A stretch of DNA of 64,000 nucleotides from the NCBI GenBank assembly GCA_041821185.1, contig JBGUBD010000002.1:62001-126000 (forward strand), written 5' to 3'. Below the pieces are notes generated by a model that made no database searches, was not told the DNA's origin, and saw nothing but the letters and a program-made list of their open reading frames with translations. The stretch comes from Phycisphaerales bacterium AB-hyl4 (GTDB taxonomy: Bacteria > Planctomycetota > Phycisphaerae > Phycisphaerales > Phycisphaeraceae). Position numbers and translations under genes: made by a program. Positions 1 through 8,338 of the stretch are shown one piece after another (within the stretch, counting starts at the first letter, position 1; every line of letters starts with the position of its first letter).

Positions 1-2
1 GT

Positions 3-683
3 TGGCTGCGTGGGTGGACTGCGGAGGAGAACCGGCACGGCGACCTGTTGAACGCCTTCCTCCGTCTCACCGGCCGAGTGGAGATGAAAGCGGTGGAACG
101 GACTGTGCACCACCTGCTGAACAGTGGCTTCAATCCGCGTACACAAGAGGACCTTTACGCGGGTCTTGTTTACACGGCTTTCCAGGAACGCGCGACGAAA
201 ATATCGCATAACAACGTCGGCAAGCTCGCCGCCGCCGAGGGCAATGTGGCGTTGGGCAATATCTGCCGACGGATCGCGGGCGACGAGGCTCGGCACGAAG
301 CGTTTTATACGCGCATGATGGATGCGGTCATGGCCCGCGATCCGGAGAACGGGACCATCACGGCGGGCAGCATGTTGCGACGGGTCATCGCCATGCCCGG
401 CCGACTGATGTACGACGGCAAAGACCCTGACTTGTTTGACCACTTTGCGGTGGTCGCGCAACGGCTTGGCGTTTACACGGTTCGCGATTACGCCAGTATC
501 GTTCGCCACCTTGTTGATACATGGAACATTGCCGACCGTGCGTTGACGGGTAAAGCGGCGCGGGCTCAGGAATTTCTCTGCAAGCATGCCGAACGGGTTG
601 AGTCGGTGGCGGAGGACGTGGCGGCGCGGATCGACCAGGAGCCGCGTGTACAGTTCAGTTGGATTTATGACCGTGAGGCATGA
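3..683 (+). CDS. acyl-ACP desaturase, 5' end missing
   Basis: Soluble di-iron desaturase that introduces a double bond into acyl chains carried on ACP. The frame is open from base 3, before the first in-window start-like codon at 48, and the codons ahead of 48 read WTAEENRHGD, the first iron-ligand motif of the family. The gene therefore begins upstream of the window. The second ligand motif, GDEARHEAFY, is about 90 residues later, and EENRHG / DEARHE is the diagnostic pair. The C-terminus looks complete. A 105-base gap separates it from the symporter gene on the same strand. Function is well supported; chain length and position specificity cannot be read. Confidence 0.93.
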   Translation, partial: WLRGWTAEENRHGDLLNAFLRLTGRVEMKAVERTVHHLLNSGFNPRTQEDLYAGLVYTAFQERATKISHNNVGKLAAAEGNVALGNICRRIAGDEARHEAFYTRMMDAVMARDPENGTITAGSMLRRVIAMPGRLMYDGKDPDLFDHFAVVAQRLGVYTVRDYASIVRHLVDTWNIADRALTGKAARAQEFLCKHAERVESVAEDVAARIDQEPRVQFSWIYDREA

Positions 684-788
684 TGCTCGTCTTGCGATAG
701 ACGACACGGCCGACGTGAATGTTGAAGTTGCTGGACTCGTTGCTTACTGCATACGATGATCATCGGGTATTGACGAGGGGGTTGTTTC

Positions 789-2243
789 ATGGACATAGCC
801 GAACTGTTCGGCGACGTGGCGCTCGCGTTTCTGCTGCTTGGGTTTCTCATCCTCGCTGGCAAGATCGTGCGCGTCTGGGTGCCGGGGCTGCGGAAACTTT
901 TCATGCCCGTGTCGCTGATTGCGGGGGCGATCGGCATGTTGCTCGGGCCGCAGGTACTCGGCGCGATGACAGGCGATGAGGGGTGGTTCGCGGACGGGCT
1001 GTTCCCCGAAAACGTGCGAGCGGTATGGGGCGAGTTGCCCGGTCTGCTGATCAGCGTGGTGTTCGCGGCGATGTTCATCGGCAAGCCGATTCCCTCGCTG
1101 GGGCTGATGTGGCAGCGATCGGGGCCGCAGGTGATGTTCGGCCACACGCTCGCGTGGGGGCAGTATGTCATCGGCATCTCGCTGGCGATGTTCGTGCTTT
1201 ACCCGATCTGGGGCACGAGCCCGTTGGCGGGGGCGCTGCTGGAGATGAGTTTGGTCGGGGGGCACGGCACGGTCGCGGGCATGCAGGGCGCGTTTGAAGA
1301 GCTTGGCTTCCCGGAAGGCACGGACCTGGGCCTGGGGCTGGCGACGATCGGCATTCTGGCCGGCGTGATCATCGGGACGGTGCTTGTGAACTGGGCGGCG
1401 CGGACCGGGCGTGTGGACCTGTCGCCAGCCGATGAGCCGGGCGATGTGGAGCAGGAGAAACTCGCGGACTTCGATGAGAAGGAAGACGTGGAGCGGAGCA
1501 TTCCCGAGCCCGAGGTACCGGGGGCCGAAGGCAAAAGCGAAGGCGAGGACAAGCCGGTCGACCCGCTGTCGGTGCATGTGGCGCTGCTGGGTTTGGCAGT
1601 GGGGATCGGTTGGGTTTTGCAGCAGGCGCTGTTGTGGGTCGAGAGCGTGGCGTGGGCGTCGTGGTGGGATCTCGATCTGTTCCGTTACCTGCCGCTGTTT
1701 CCGCTGGCGATGATCGGTGCGATGATTTTGCAGGTGGTGCTCGAATGGATCGGGTATGACGATCACGTCGACCGCCGACTGGTCAACCGCATCTCCGGCG
1801 CGTCGCTGGACATGATCATCGTTTCGGCGCTGGCGACGCTGTCGCTGGCTGCGCTGGGGGCGCATTGGGGGCCGTTGCTGGTGCTGGCGGTGGCGGGCAT
1901 TACGTGGAACGTGGTGGGCTTTCTCGTGCTCGCTCCGCGGATGATTCCCAAACACTGGTTCGCACGCGGGGCGGGCGACTTCGGGCAGTCGATCGGCATG
2001 GCGGCGCTGGGGCTGCTGCTGATCCGGTTGGCGGACCCGCAGGACAAGGCCCGGGCGAGCGAGCGGTTCGGCTACAAGCAGGTGTTGTTCGAGCCGTTGG
2101 TCGGCGGCGGGTTGTTCACCGCCGCGAGCGTGCCGCTGCTGGCGCAGTTCGGCGCGGGACCGATGCTCATCGTGGTAACGGTGGTGACGCTTGGGTTCCT
2201 CGTCGGCGGGCTGTGGCTGTTCAAGGGTGAAGCCGAGCGATGA
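789..2243 (+). CDS. sodium:glutamate symporter family protein (GltS-like)
   Basis: Inner-membrane protein of 484 residues with about ten to twelve hydrophobic segments in two halves. The motif VGGHGTVAGM near residue 158 is the re-entrant-loop signature of the GltS sodium:glutamate symporters, so Na+-coupled uptake of glutamate or a related acid is likely. A purine-rich GAGGGGG lies about 8 bases before the ATG. An acidic, Glu/Pro/Asp-rich insert of about 50 residues (roughly 207-258) sits between the two halves and makes the protein longer than the usual ~400 residues. Substrate specificity is inferred from the family only. Confidence 0.85.
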   Translation: MDIAELFGDVALAFLLLGFLILAGKIVRVWVPGLRKLFMPVSLIAGAIGMLLGPQVLGAMTGDEGWFADGLFPENVRAVWGELPGLLISVVFAAMFIGKPIPSLGLMWQRSGPQVMFGHTLAWGQYVIGISLAMFVLYPIWGTSPLAGALLEMSLVGGHGTVAGMQGAFEELGFPEGTDLGLGLATIGILAGVIIGTVLVNWAARTGRVDLSPADEPGDVEQEKLADFDEKEDVERSIPEPEVPGAEGKSEGEDKPVDPLSVHVALLGLAVGIGWVLQQALLWVESVAWASWWDLDLFRYLPLFPLAMIGAMILQVVLEWIGYDDHVDRRLVNRISGASLDMIIVSALATLSLAALGAHWGPLLVLAVAGITWNVVGFLVLAPRMIPKHWFARGAGDFGQSIGMAALGLLLIRLADPQDKARASERFGYKQVLFEPLVGGGLFTAASVPLLAQFGAGPMLIVVTVVTLGFLVGGLWLFKGEAER

Positions 2244-2271
2244 GGTAGAGCGGGTTCAACTCAAATGTCGC

Positions 2272-2333
2272 GTTTAGCCCCGCCGCCTACGGCGGCCCCC
2301 CGGAAGCGCCCCCGCGCGGCCGGGGGGCTAAAC
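2272..2333. repeat. REP-like double-hairpin element
   Basis: The outer 10-bp inverted repeat is GTTTAGCCCC ... GGGGCTAAAC. It encloses a perfect GCCGCC-TAC-GGCGGC hairpin and more GC-rich self-complementary sequence. The same outer TTTAGC/GCTAAA frame with inner hairpins recurs at 29518-29591. It lies between two convergent genes and could also end transcription, although there is no T-tract. Confidence 0.6.
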
Positions 2334-2398
2334 ATGAAGCTTATTGTCGGTTGCCACATTTGGACTGCTTTAGCGACAGCCAGGCGGATCGCATGCGC

Positions 2399-5300
2399 CT
2401 ATTCGTTGTCACTGTCACCGTTGTCGTCACTCTCGCCAGCGTTCTCGTCGTTGGCTTGTTCTTCTTCCGGCAGCTTTGCGACGGCCGGCTCTCGGTCGGC
2501 CTCCACCGCGTCGATCTTGGCTGAGAGGCGGTCGGGCAGTTCTTCCAGTTCCGGGTCTTCGTAGACGCTGTAGTCTTCCTGTTCCAGCAGCGATTGTGCT
2601 TCGCGCCAGTAGCGGACCGCGTCGTCCGGTCGGCCGAGCCGATAGAGCGCATCGCCGAGGTGGTCGACGATCACCGGGTAATCGCCGAAGTCCGCTGCAC
2701 GTGAACGGCGTAGCCAGACCACGGCTTCCTCGAATCGACCCATCTTGTAGTAGACCCAGCCCAGCGAATCGAGGTACGCGGCGTTGTCCGGCTCGGCGTC
2801 CACCGCCCGCTGGATCATCGCCTTGGCCCGTTCGAGGTCGCGGTTCTGCACGGTCCATGTGTAGCCGAGCGCGTTGTTGGCTCGCGCGTGGTCCGGGTCG
2901 TGTTCGAGCACTTCCAGCAGCATCGCTTCGCTTGCCTGCTTGTCATCCAGCTGATCCGCGAGCATGGCTCGCTCATAGGTCAGATCCGTGTGATGCTCCG
3001 GCAGTTGTTCCGCCAACTCGGTGAGTCGACGGTCGGCGGCCTCGGCATCCTCGGCCTGCAACGCTGCCCGCCAGAGCACGCGAACCAGCGGCATCGGGTC
3101 GTCCAAACGATGCTCGGCCGCCAGAGCTTCTTCGATCACCGCCAGTGCACGCTCCGGCCGATCGGTCTGCATATACAGCGACGCGAGGTTACGGGCCCGC
3201 GCCTCGTCCGCCGGCTCCAGCGCGAGCAACTGCTCGACGACTTCCAGTACGCGATCGCGATCGCCGATCTGTTGGTAAAAGCGATGCGCCACGCTCAGCA
3301 GGCCGACGTCGTCCGGATGCGCTTCGAGCCTGGCTTCGACCAGTGCACGGGCTTCGTCTCGCCGATCGCTGCGAACGTACACTTCGAGCAATTGTTGTAA
3401 CGCTTCGTGATCGCGCGGGTCTTCGTCGAGCAGTTGCTTCAGCAGCGACTCGGCTTCGCCGCGCTGCCCCTGCGCGTCGAGCAGTTGCGATCGCACGAGC
3501 CGGCCGATGCGGCTTTCGGGGATCGTGCCCAGCAGTCGACGCACCAGCCGCGTCCACTGTCGCTGCCAGTCGCCGATCTGTTCCGCCGACGGCGAGCCCG
3601 GCGAATACAGGTCGAACAACGCGACGTAGATCCGCTCTTCCTCCGGCCGAACGTTCAACGCATCGAGCAGCGTCCGCTCCGCCGCCCGCCCGTCGTCGGC
3701 CATCACCTGCAACTGCGCCTTCTGCAACACAAGATCCGTCGGCGGGCGACGCTGATCACGCATCACCTGCTCCAGCAGCGTCAATGCTTCGTCGGCCCGG
3801 TCCGTCTCGGCCAGCACACGCACCCGAAGTAGCACGGGCACGTTGTCCGTGCTGTCTTCCAGCGGCTCGAGCAAACGCGACGCGCGATCAAACTGCTCAC
3901 GGCTGATCATCAGCTTCGCCAGTTGTAGCCGGGCGAGCATCAACTCATCGTCGCCCGTCATGGCTTGCTCGAACGCGGCTTCGGCTTCACGCGCCCGGCC
4001 TGCGATGCCCAACGCCATCCCTTCCAGCACGAGCACCGTCGGCTCGTCGCGCTGATCGGCGGGCATGTCGGCCCATGCATCGAGCAGCACGCCGGTGTCA
4101 CCTGCCGCGTTGAACAGACGCGACGCCAACACTTCCGCGTGGCTGAACGTCTGGGCGTAGTTCATCGCCTTCGCCGTCATCTTCACCGCTGCGTGAATCG
4201 CTTCAGGCTCGGCCTCGGCGGCGCCCTCAGGCAGCAGCCAGTCGTTCAGCAGACGTTCGAACACGCGTTCGTCGGCCGGGTGGCGGGTCAGGTGCCGCGT
4301 CAGCAGCGACATCGCCTGCTCGCGCGGCATCAACTCCGCCACAGCCAGCGCCATCGCCGGCGACTCGCCCTCTGCCTCATAAAGCTGCGTAAGCTCATCT
4401 GTCAACGCGCTCGCGGAAATGCCTTGCTCGGTGAGGTAAGCCACCAGGTCGAGGCTCGGCTCGTCGCCGCCCGCAGCACGGACGCGTTCAATCGTCAACT
4501 GTGTAGCCGGTTCCGCTTCGCCCAGCCGGAGGTATGTGTAGATAAGTCGATGAATCAGCACGGCTTCGTCGGCGAGCCCGCGCCGCGCCGCCTGCTCGTA
4601 TGCCTTCAGCGCCGCTGCCGGGTCGTCCAACCGGTGGTGCGCATCGCCCACGGCCAGCCAGGTCGAGCCCTGCTGACGGTCTTGCATGTCCAGTTCAGAT
4701 GTCTGCTCGCGGGTAAGGTCGCCCTCGTCGGTCAGTTTGAGGTATTGCCTGTGCTGCTCGATCGCCGCCGCTGGGTAGCCGGCGTCCAACAGCGCCGCCG
4801 CGAGGAGGTAGTGCAACACCGCCAGCGACGGACCGCCGCCCGGCCAGCCGTCGCCCGCGTCCGCAACCGCGAGCGCCCGCGCGAACAGCACCACCGCGTC
4901 CTCAGGCTCACCTTGCTCGATTGTCATCCGCCCCAGCACGAACAGGCTGTCCAAGTCGTCCGGGTCCGCCTCCAGCGCCTGGCGGAGGTGCATCGCCGAC
5001 CGTAGCCGATTGCCGATCGAGCCATACGCCCTCGCTTGCAGGCGCAGCAGGTGAGGTTGGCCCGGCGACCGACGCAGGGCCGCCTCCAACTCGCGGATCG
5101 CTTCGTGATAGTTGTTTTCCCGCCAAGCCTGCCGAGCCTTCATGTAGGCCCGTTGCACCGCCACCGGCGGCTCGCTCGGCTGCTCGTCGTCGGCCCGTTC
5201 AGCATGGGCTTCGCGTGCCCGCGTGAGGTAGTCCGGCTCGCGCAGCTCCGCAAGCACGTCTTCCAGCGACAGCTGCGCTCGCTTCATCGCTTCGCCGGTC

Positions 5301-5536
5301 AGTGGCTTGAGTTGCCGCTGCTCCAGGCGTGGCGGCACAGCCACCTCGTCGGATGCCACCAATCGCGTCGGATCGCGTTGGGCACGCTCGTCGCCCGACG
5401 GCGACTGGCAGGCCGACATCGCCACAGCCAGCAGCAGTCCGACCGTGAGCCAGAGGGAACCAGGTGTGCGAACGGCAAGCCGGCCTTGCAAGCGAAACGC
5501 ACCGCACAGTCGAATCGGCCCGCCGCACACACGCAT
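2399..5536 (-). CDS. large TPR-repeat lipoprotein
   Basis: 1045-residue protein. A basic N-terminus and hydrophobic stretch end in a lipobox (AMSAC, Cys about residue 43), so it is probably lipid-anchored in the envelope. The remainder is a long array of tetratricopeptide repeats, clear near residues 130-240 (AWRENNYHEAIRELEAALRR) and again at 840-980 (NALGYTWTVQNRDLERAKAM). The C-terminus is acidic (DDNGDSDNE). Such arrays usually scaffold protein complexes; no enzymatic domain is visible. It runs toward the GltS-like gene and follows hisG by about 60 bases in the same direction, so co-transcription is possible. Precise role unknown. Confidence 0.85.
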   Translation of the reverse strand: MRVCGGPIRLCGAFRLQGRLAVRTPGSLWLTVGLLLAVAMSACQSPSGDERAQRDPTRLVASDEVAVPPRLEQRQLKPLTGEAMKRAQLSLEDVLAELREPDYLTRAREAHAERADDEQPSEPPVAVQRAYMKARQAWRENNYHEAIRELEAALRRSPGQPHLLRLQARAYGSIGNRLRSAMHLRQALEADPDDLDSLFVLGRMTIEQGEPEDAVVLFARALAVADAGDGWPGGGPSLAVLHYLLAAALLDAGYPAAAIEQHRQYLKLTDEGDLTREQTSELDMQDRQQGSTWLAVGDAHHRLDDPAAALKAYEQAARRGLADEAVLIHRLIYTYLRLGEAEPATQLTIERVRAAGGDEPSLDLVAYLTEQGISASALTDELTQLYEAEGESPAMALAVAELMPREQAMSLLTRHLTRHPADERVFERLLNDWLLPEGAAEAEPEAIHAAVKMTAKAMNYAQTFSHAEVLASRLFNAAGDTGVLLDAWADMPADQRDEPTVLVLEGMALGIAGRAREAEAAFEQAMTGDDELMLARLQLAKLMISREQFDRASRLLEPLEDSTDNVPVLLRVRVLAETDRADEALTLLEQVMRDQRRPPTDLVLQKAQLQVMADDGRAAERTLLDALNVRPEEERIYVALFDLYSPGSPSAEQIGDWQRQWTRLVRRLLGTIPESRIGRLVRSQLLDAQGQRGEAESLLKQLLDEDPRDHEALQQLLEVYVRSDRRDEARALVEARLEAHPDDVGLLSVAHRFYQQIGDRDRVLEVVEQLLALEPADEARARNLASLYMQTDRPERALAVIEEALAAEHRLDDPMPLVRVLWRAALQAEDAEAADRRLTELAEQLPEHHTDLTYERAMLADQLDDKQASEAMLLEVLEHDPDHARANNALGYTWTVQNRDLERAKAMIQRAVDAEPDNAAYLDSLGWVYYKMGRFEEAVVWLRRSRAADFGDYPVIVDHLGDALYRLGRPDDAVRYWREAQSLLEQEDYSVYEDPELEELPDRLSAKIDAVEADREPAVAKLPEEEQANDENAGESDDNGDSDNE

Positions 5537-5595
5537 ATTCCAGTACCTCCGCGCCCCGTCCGCTTCTCCCGAACGCCGCTGCTCTTCGTACGGCG

Positions 5596-6567
5596 TTAAG
5601 GCACTACTTTGTTCAGTGGATAGCTGAAAATCGCTGTCGCACCCGCCCGACGCAGCGATGGCACGAGCTCACGCTCCACCCGCTCGTCCACCACCACCTC
5701 GATCGCCACCCAGGCACCGTCGGCCAGGTCGTTGATCGTCGGCGACTGCTCGGCGGGCAGTATCGCCAGCACCGCCTCCAGGCTTGCCCGCGGCACGTTC
5801 AGCTTCAGACCCACCTTCGATCGCGCAGCGATCGCACCTTGCAGCAGCACCGCCAGGTCTTCGATCTTCTGACGACGCGCCGGGTCCGCCCATGCCTGTT
5901 TATTCGCGATCAGCCGTGTGGTCGAGGTCAGCAACTCATCAATGACGCGCAGCTTGTTCGCCCGCAGCGATGAGCCTGTCTCAGTCACATCCACGATCGC
6001 GTCCACCAGCCGGGCTTTGACCTCAGTCGCGCCCCATGAAAACTCAACCTTCTTCACCGCGATCTGCTGCTGCTCAAAGTACCGCCTGGTCGTGTTGATC
6101 AACTCGGTCGCGATAATGCCCCCGGCCAGATCCTCCGGCTTGTGATAGTCCGACTCCTCCGGCACGGCGAGCACCCAACGCACCGGCTTGGCGGTTGCCT
6201 TGGAGTAGCTCAGCTCGCAGACCTCGTGCACGTCCGACTCGTTCTCGATGATCCAGTCCTGTCCCGTAATGCCCAGGTCGATCACGCCGTCTTCGACGTA
6301 TCGGCTCATCTCCTGTGCGCGGAACATCACGGCTGAGAGCTGCGGGTCGTCGATCTCCGGAAAATAAGACCGCGACGAAATATTGATGTTGTAGCCCGCG
6401 CGGTCGAACAGATCGACCGTCGCATCCTGCAGACTGCCCTTGGGAATGCCAATACGCAGCAGGGGGCGGCTCCCGTCAGCGGAAGCGGAGGCGGTGTCGG
6501 ATTGTGGACGTTGAAGCTGGGTCATGATGCATCGCAGTGTCTTCGGCCAGGGGCGCATCGCGGACAT
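5596..6567 (-). CDS. hisG: ATP phosphoribosyltransferase
   Basis: First step of histidine synthesis: ATP plus PRPP gives phosphoribosyl-ATP. The N-terminal catalytic domain starts at LRIGIPKGSLQDATVDLF. The PRPP-binding segment is DAIVDVTETGSSLRANKL. The length (309-323 residues) and C-terminal extension (ADGAWVAIEVVVDERVEREL) match the long HisGL form carrying an ACT-like histidine-sensing domain. An internal ATG at 6525 gives MTQLQRPQ and is an equally plausible start; the longer form has a GAGG about 14 bases upstream. No other his genes are nearby. In long-form HisG, feedback inhibition acts through the C-terminal domain. Confidence 0.95.
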   Translation of the reverse strand: MSAMRPWPKTLRCIMTQLQRPQSDTASASADGSRPLLRIGIPKGSLQDATVDLFDRAGYNINISSRSYFPEIDDPQLSAVMFRAQEMSRYVEDGVIDLGITGQDWIIENESDVHEVCELSYSKATAKPVRWVLAVPEESDYHKPEDLAGGIIATELINTTRRYFEQQQIAVKKVEFSWGATEVKARLVDAIVDVTETGSSLRANKLRVIDELLTSTTRLIANKQAWADPARRQKIEDLAVLLQGAIAARSKVGLKLNVPRASLEAVLAILPAEQSPTINDLADGAWVAIEVVVDERVERELVPSLRRAGATAIFSYPLNKVVP

Positions 6568-6704
6568 TCGCGATCGGCCCGAAGCCTCGTGTTTGCTCTT
6601 GTTCGATTCTCAGATTGTAACCACTCCCGCCCGCCCGCGGTCGCAGATCGCCCACTCACACGATCCACACAAACTACCCCTCACCACAACTACCCCACCC
6701 CACA

Positions 6705-6731
6705 AAGCCCAGGGATGGCGATCCCTGGGTC
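6705..6731. repeat. short palindrome, variant of the AAGCCCACGG family
   Basis: CCCAGGGAT-GGCG-ATCCCTGGG forms a 9-bp hairpin preceded by AAAG. Sequence and layout resemble the hairpins at 21065, 46939 and 60881. It sits just past the stop codon of the minus-strand gene at 6747, so it may act as that gene's terminator. Confidence 0.55.
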
Positions 6732-6746
6732 CCCTGGAGGAAAAGC

Positions 6747-7469
6747 TCACTTCTTCTTCGACCGTCGCCCCGCAGTCGCCGTCCCCTTCTTCGGCAGCGG
6801 GCTGGTCGGCGCTTCGTGGGCAGCCTGCTCCACCGACACCGCCGGCGCGAACACTTCCGCTGGCACGTCGTGGTCGTCCGCCCAAGCCTGGAACAGCATA
6901 TGCGCCTCCGTCGCCTCATCCGCCTTGATATGGCGCTGAAGCCAACTCTCCGCCTGGTCCGTCGGCGTGTCGTGCTCAAGCACTTCCTCATCACCGAGCA
7001 TCACCACCAGCTTGCGGTCCACCGGCATCGCGTGTCCGCCGAAGCTCAACAGCATCACCCGCCCCGCCACGTAGGGCACCATCCCCGGCAGCGAATCCAG
7101 GTAAACACGCTGATCCTTCTTCGCAGCGCTCGCCACGCTGCGCATCTCCATCGAATGCTCGCGCACGTACACCTCGTACATCGCTTCCCGCAATCGCGCC
7201 ACACGCTCATTGACGAGCGGATACGACGCACCCACCATCTCCACGACTTCACCCTCCAGGCTCACGCGCAGATCGTTCACATCCACGACCGCTTCCATCA
7301 TGCGCTCGAGCGCCGCGTCCGCCTCTTCCTGCGTGGCTTCCCATAACAGGAACGAGTACACCAGTTCCAGTACGGGGTCGCGCGTCGGCGGTGTTTCCAC
7401 CTCGTACTCGCTGTGCAGACGCTTGAGCAGGGCGATGAGCTTCTTGCCTTCAGGGGTATCGTTTTTCAC
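6747..7469 (-). CDS. HhH-GPD (endonuclease III)-like protein, degenerate
   Basis: 240 residues, 4-base overlap with the rbfA stop. Residues about 125-160 read LDSLPGMVPYVAGRVMLLSF followed by GGHAMPVDRKL. This matches the helix-hairpin-helix and following helix of the endonuclease III/MutY glycosylases (LPGVGRKTA...VDTHV). The catalytic Asp is kept (VDRK). The position of the Lys of bifunctional enzymes is Tyr, the GVG turn is altered, and no C-terminal iron-sulphur cysteines are present. The C-terminus is Ala/Lys-rich. DNA binding without typical AP-lyase activity is inferred. Translational coupling to rbfA suggests a link with ribosome or RNA functions instead. Confidence 0.6.
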   Translation of the reverse strand: MKNDTPEGKKLIALLKRLHSEYEVETPPTRDPVLELVYSFLLWEATQEEADAALERMMEAVVDVNDLRVSLEGEVVEMVGASYPLVNERVARLREAMYEVYVREHSMEMRSVASAAKKDQRVYLDSLPGMVPYVAGRVMLLSFGGHAMPVDRKLVVMLGDEEVLEHDTPTDQAESWLQRHIKADEATEAHMLFQAWADDHDVPAEVFAPAVSVEQAAHEAPTSPLPKKGTATAGRRSKKK

Positions 7470-7894
7470 AGACGTTCCTCGTTCGATGGCGAAGGTGAGG
7501 GATTGGTGTCAGTTTCAGTTTCGGATTCGCCGGGCTGATCGTCGATGTCGCCCGTGCGTTCCGCGGCTCGGCGAATCGCATCATAGATGCCGGCTTGCTT
7601 CTTGATCGACTCATCCAGCCGAAAATCCAAATGCGGCACGGCTCGCAGCGCAACACCCTTCTTCACAAAACTGTGAATATGCCGAGAAGCATGCCGCAAG
7701 CCAGCCAGCGTCGTCTTCTGCTTCGCCTCCGGCAGCACGGAGACGTACACGAACGCATTGTGCAGGTCGGGACTGACCTTCACGCGGGTGATGCTGATCA
7801 TGCCCTCGATCCGCGGATCGGAAATCCGCCGATGCAGCACGTCCGCGATCACGCGCTTCAGCGTCGACTCAATTTGTGCAATGCGATGACTCAT
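7466..7894 (-). CDS. rbfA: ribosome-binding factor A
   Basis: Late 30S assembly factor with a KH-type fold. The segment MSHRIAQIESTLKRVIADVL followed by ISITRVKVSPDLHNAFVYVS is typical of RbfA. The start at 7894 is chosen because the family N-terminus begins there; the frame stays open about 20 codons further into the heptad repeat region. The C-terminal tail is Ser/Glu-rich. It lies downstream of infB and the DUF503 gene, a normal nusA-infB-rbfA order, and overlaps the next gene by 4 bases (ATGA type), which implies translational coupling. Confidence 0.93.
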   Translation of the reverse strand: MSHRIAQIESTLKRVIADVLHRRISDPRIEGMISITRVKVSPDLHNAFVYVSVLPEAKQKTTLAGLRHASRHIHSFVKKGVALRAVPHLDFRLDESIKKQAGIYDAIRRAAERTGDIDDQPGESETETDTNPSPSPSNEERL

Positions 7895-7900
7895 GGTTTC

Positions 7901-7990
7901 GTTTCGAGTTCCATGTTTCGAGTTTCGAGTTCGTCTAGTCGGCTTCTCAACGCCCAACTAGAAACTCGGAACTCGAAACTAAAAACTGAC
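7901..7990. repeat. inverted array of 7-bp repeats (element A)
   Basis: The left arm has heptads of the form TCGAGTT (7904, 7918, 7925). The right arm has five in-register heptads AACTAGA, AACTCGG, AACTCGA, AACTAAA and AACTGAC (7956-7990). The arms are inverted relative to each other (GTTTCGAGTTC / GAACTCGAAAC), and TCTAGT/ACTAGA closes a core of about 17 bases. It fills the gap between the DUF503 stop and rbfA start. An element with the same architecture but a different heptad is at 21941-22065. Confidence 0.75.
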
Positions 7991-8281
7991 TCACTGTCCG
8001 CTGAGGATCTCCAACTGGTGATCGCTGAGCACGTAGTCTCGGCCGAAGCGGACCTTGTCCAGCACGCGGTCGAGCATGCTCTGGCAATGGGGCACGCTGG
8101 TTGAGACCAGGGCGATGCCCAGCACGGCCGTGCGGTGGACGTCCTGCATGTCGATTTCCGCCACGGAAACCTGGTGCTCGCGATGCAGGCGGTCTTTGAG
8201 GCTGAGCACCACCCGCCGCTTATCCTTCAGCGACGCGGCGCCTTCGATGCTCAACTCAATCTGCAATACGCCGATGACCAT
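7991..8281 (-). CDS. DUF503 (YlxP-like) protein
   Basis: Small protein of 96 residues (107 if the upstream ATG at 8314 is used). The pattern MVIGVLQIELSIEGAASLKD followed by KRRVVLSLKDRL is characteristic of DUF503/YlxP, a family commonly encoded between infB and rbfA. Its biochemical role is not established; synteny ties it to ribosome maturation. The preceding infB ends about 57 bases upstream, so the genes are probably one operon. Confidence 0.85.
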   Translation of the reverse strand: MVIGVLQIELSIEGAASLKDKRRVVLSLKDRLHREHQVSVAEIDMQDVHRTAVLGIALVSTSVPHCQSMLDRVLDKVRFGRDYVLSDHQLEILSGQ

Positions 8282-8338
8282 GGGTTTTTCGGGGCAGTGC
8301 AGCTTAAGCCGCACTGCCCTGTTTGGGGGCGTTGATCT

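Noticed and set aside
744..1955. 403-residue minus-strand ORF opposite the GltS-like gene
   Set aside because: Arg/His/Gln-rich composition typical of an antisense shadow in GC-rich DNA; the plus-strand reading has clear membrane helices.
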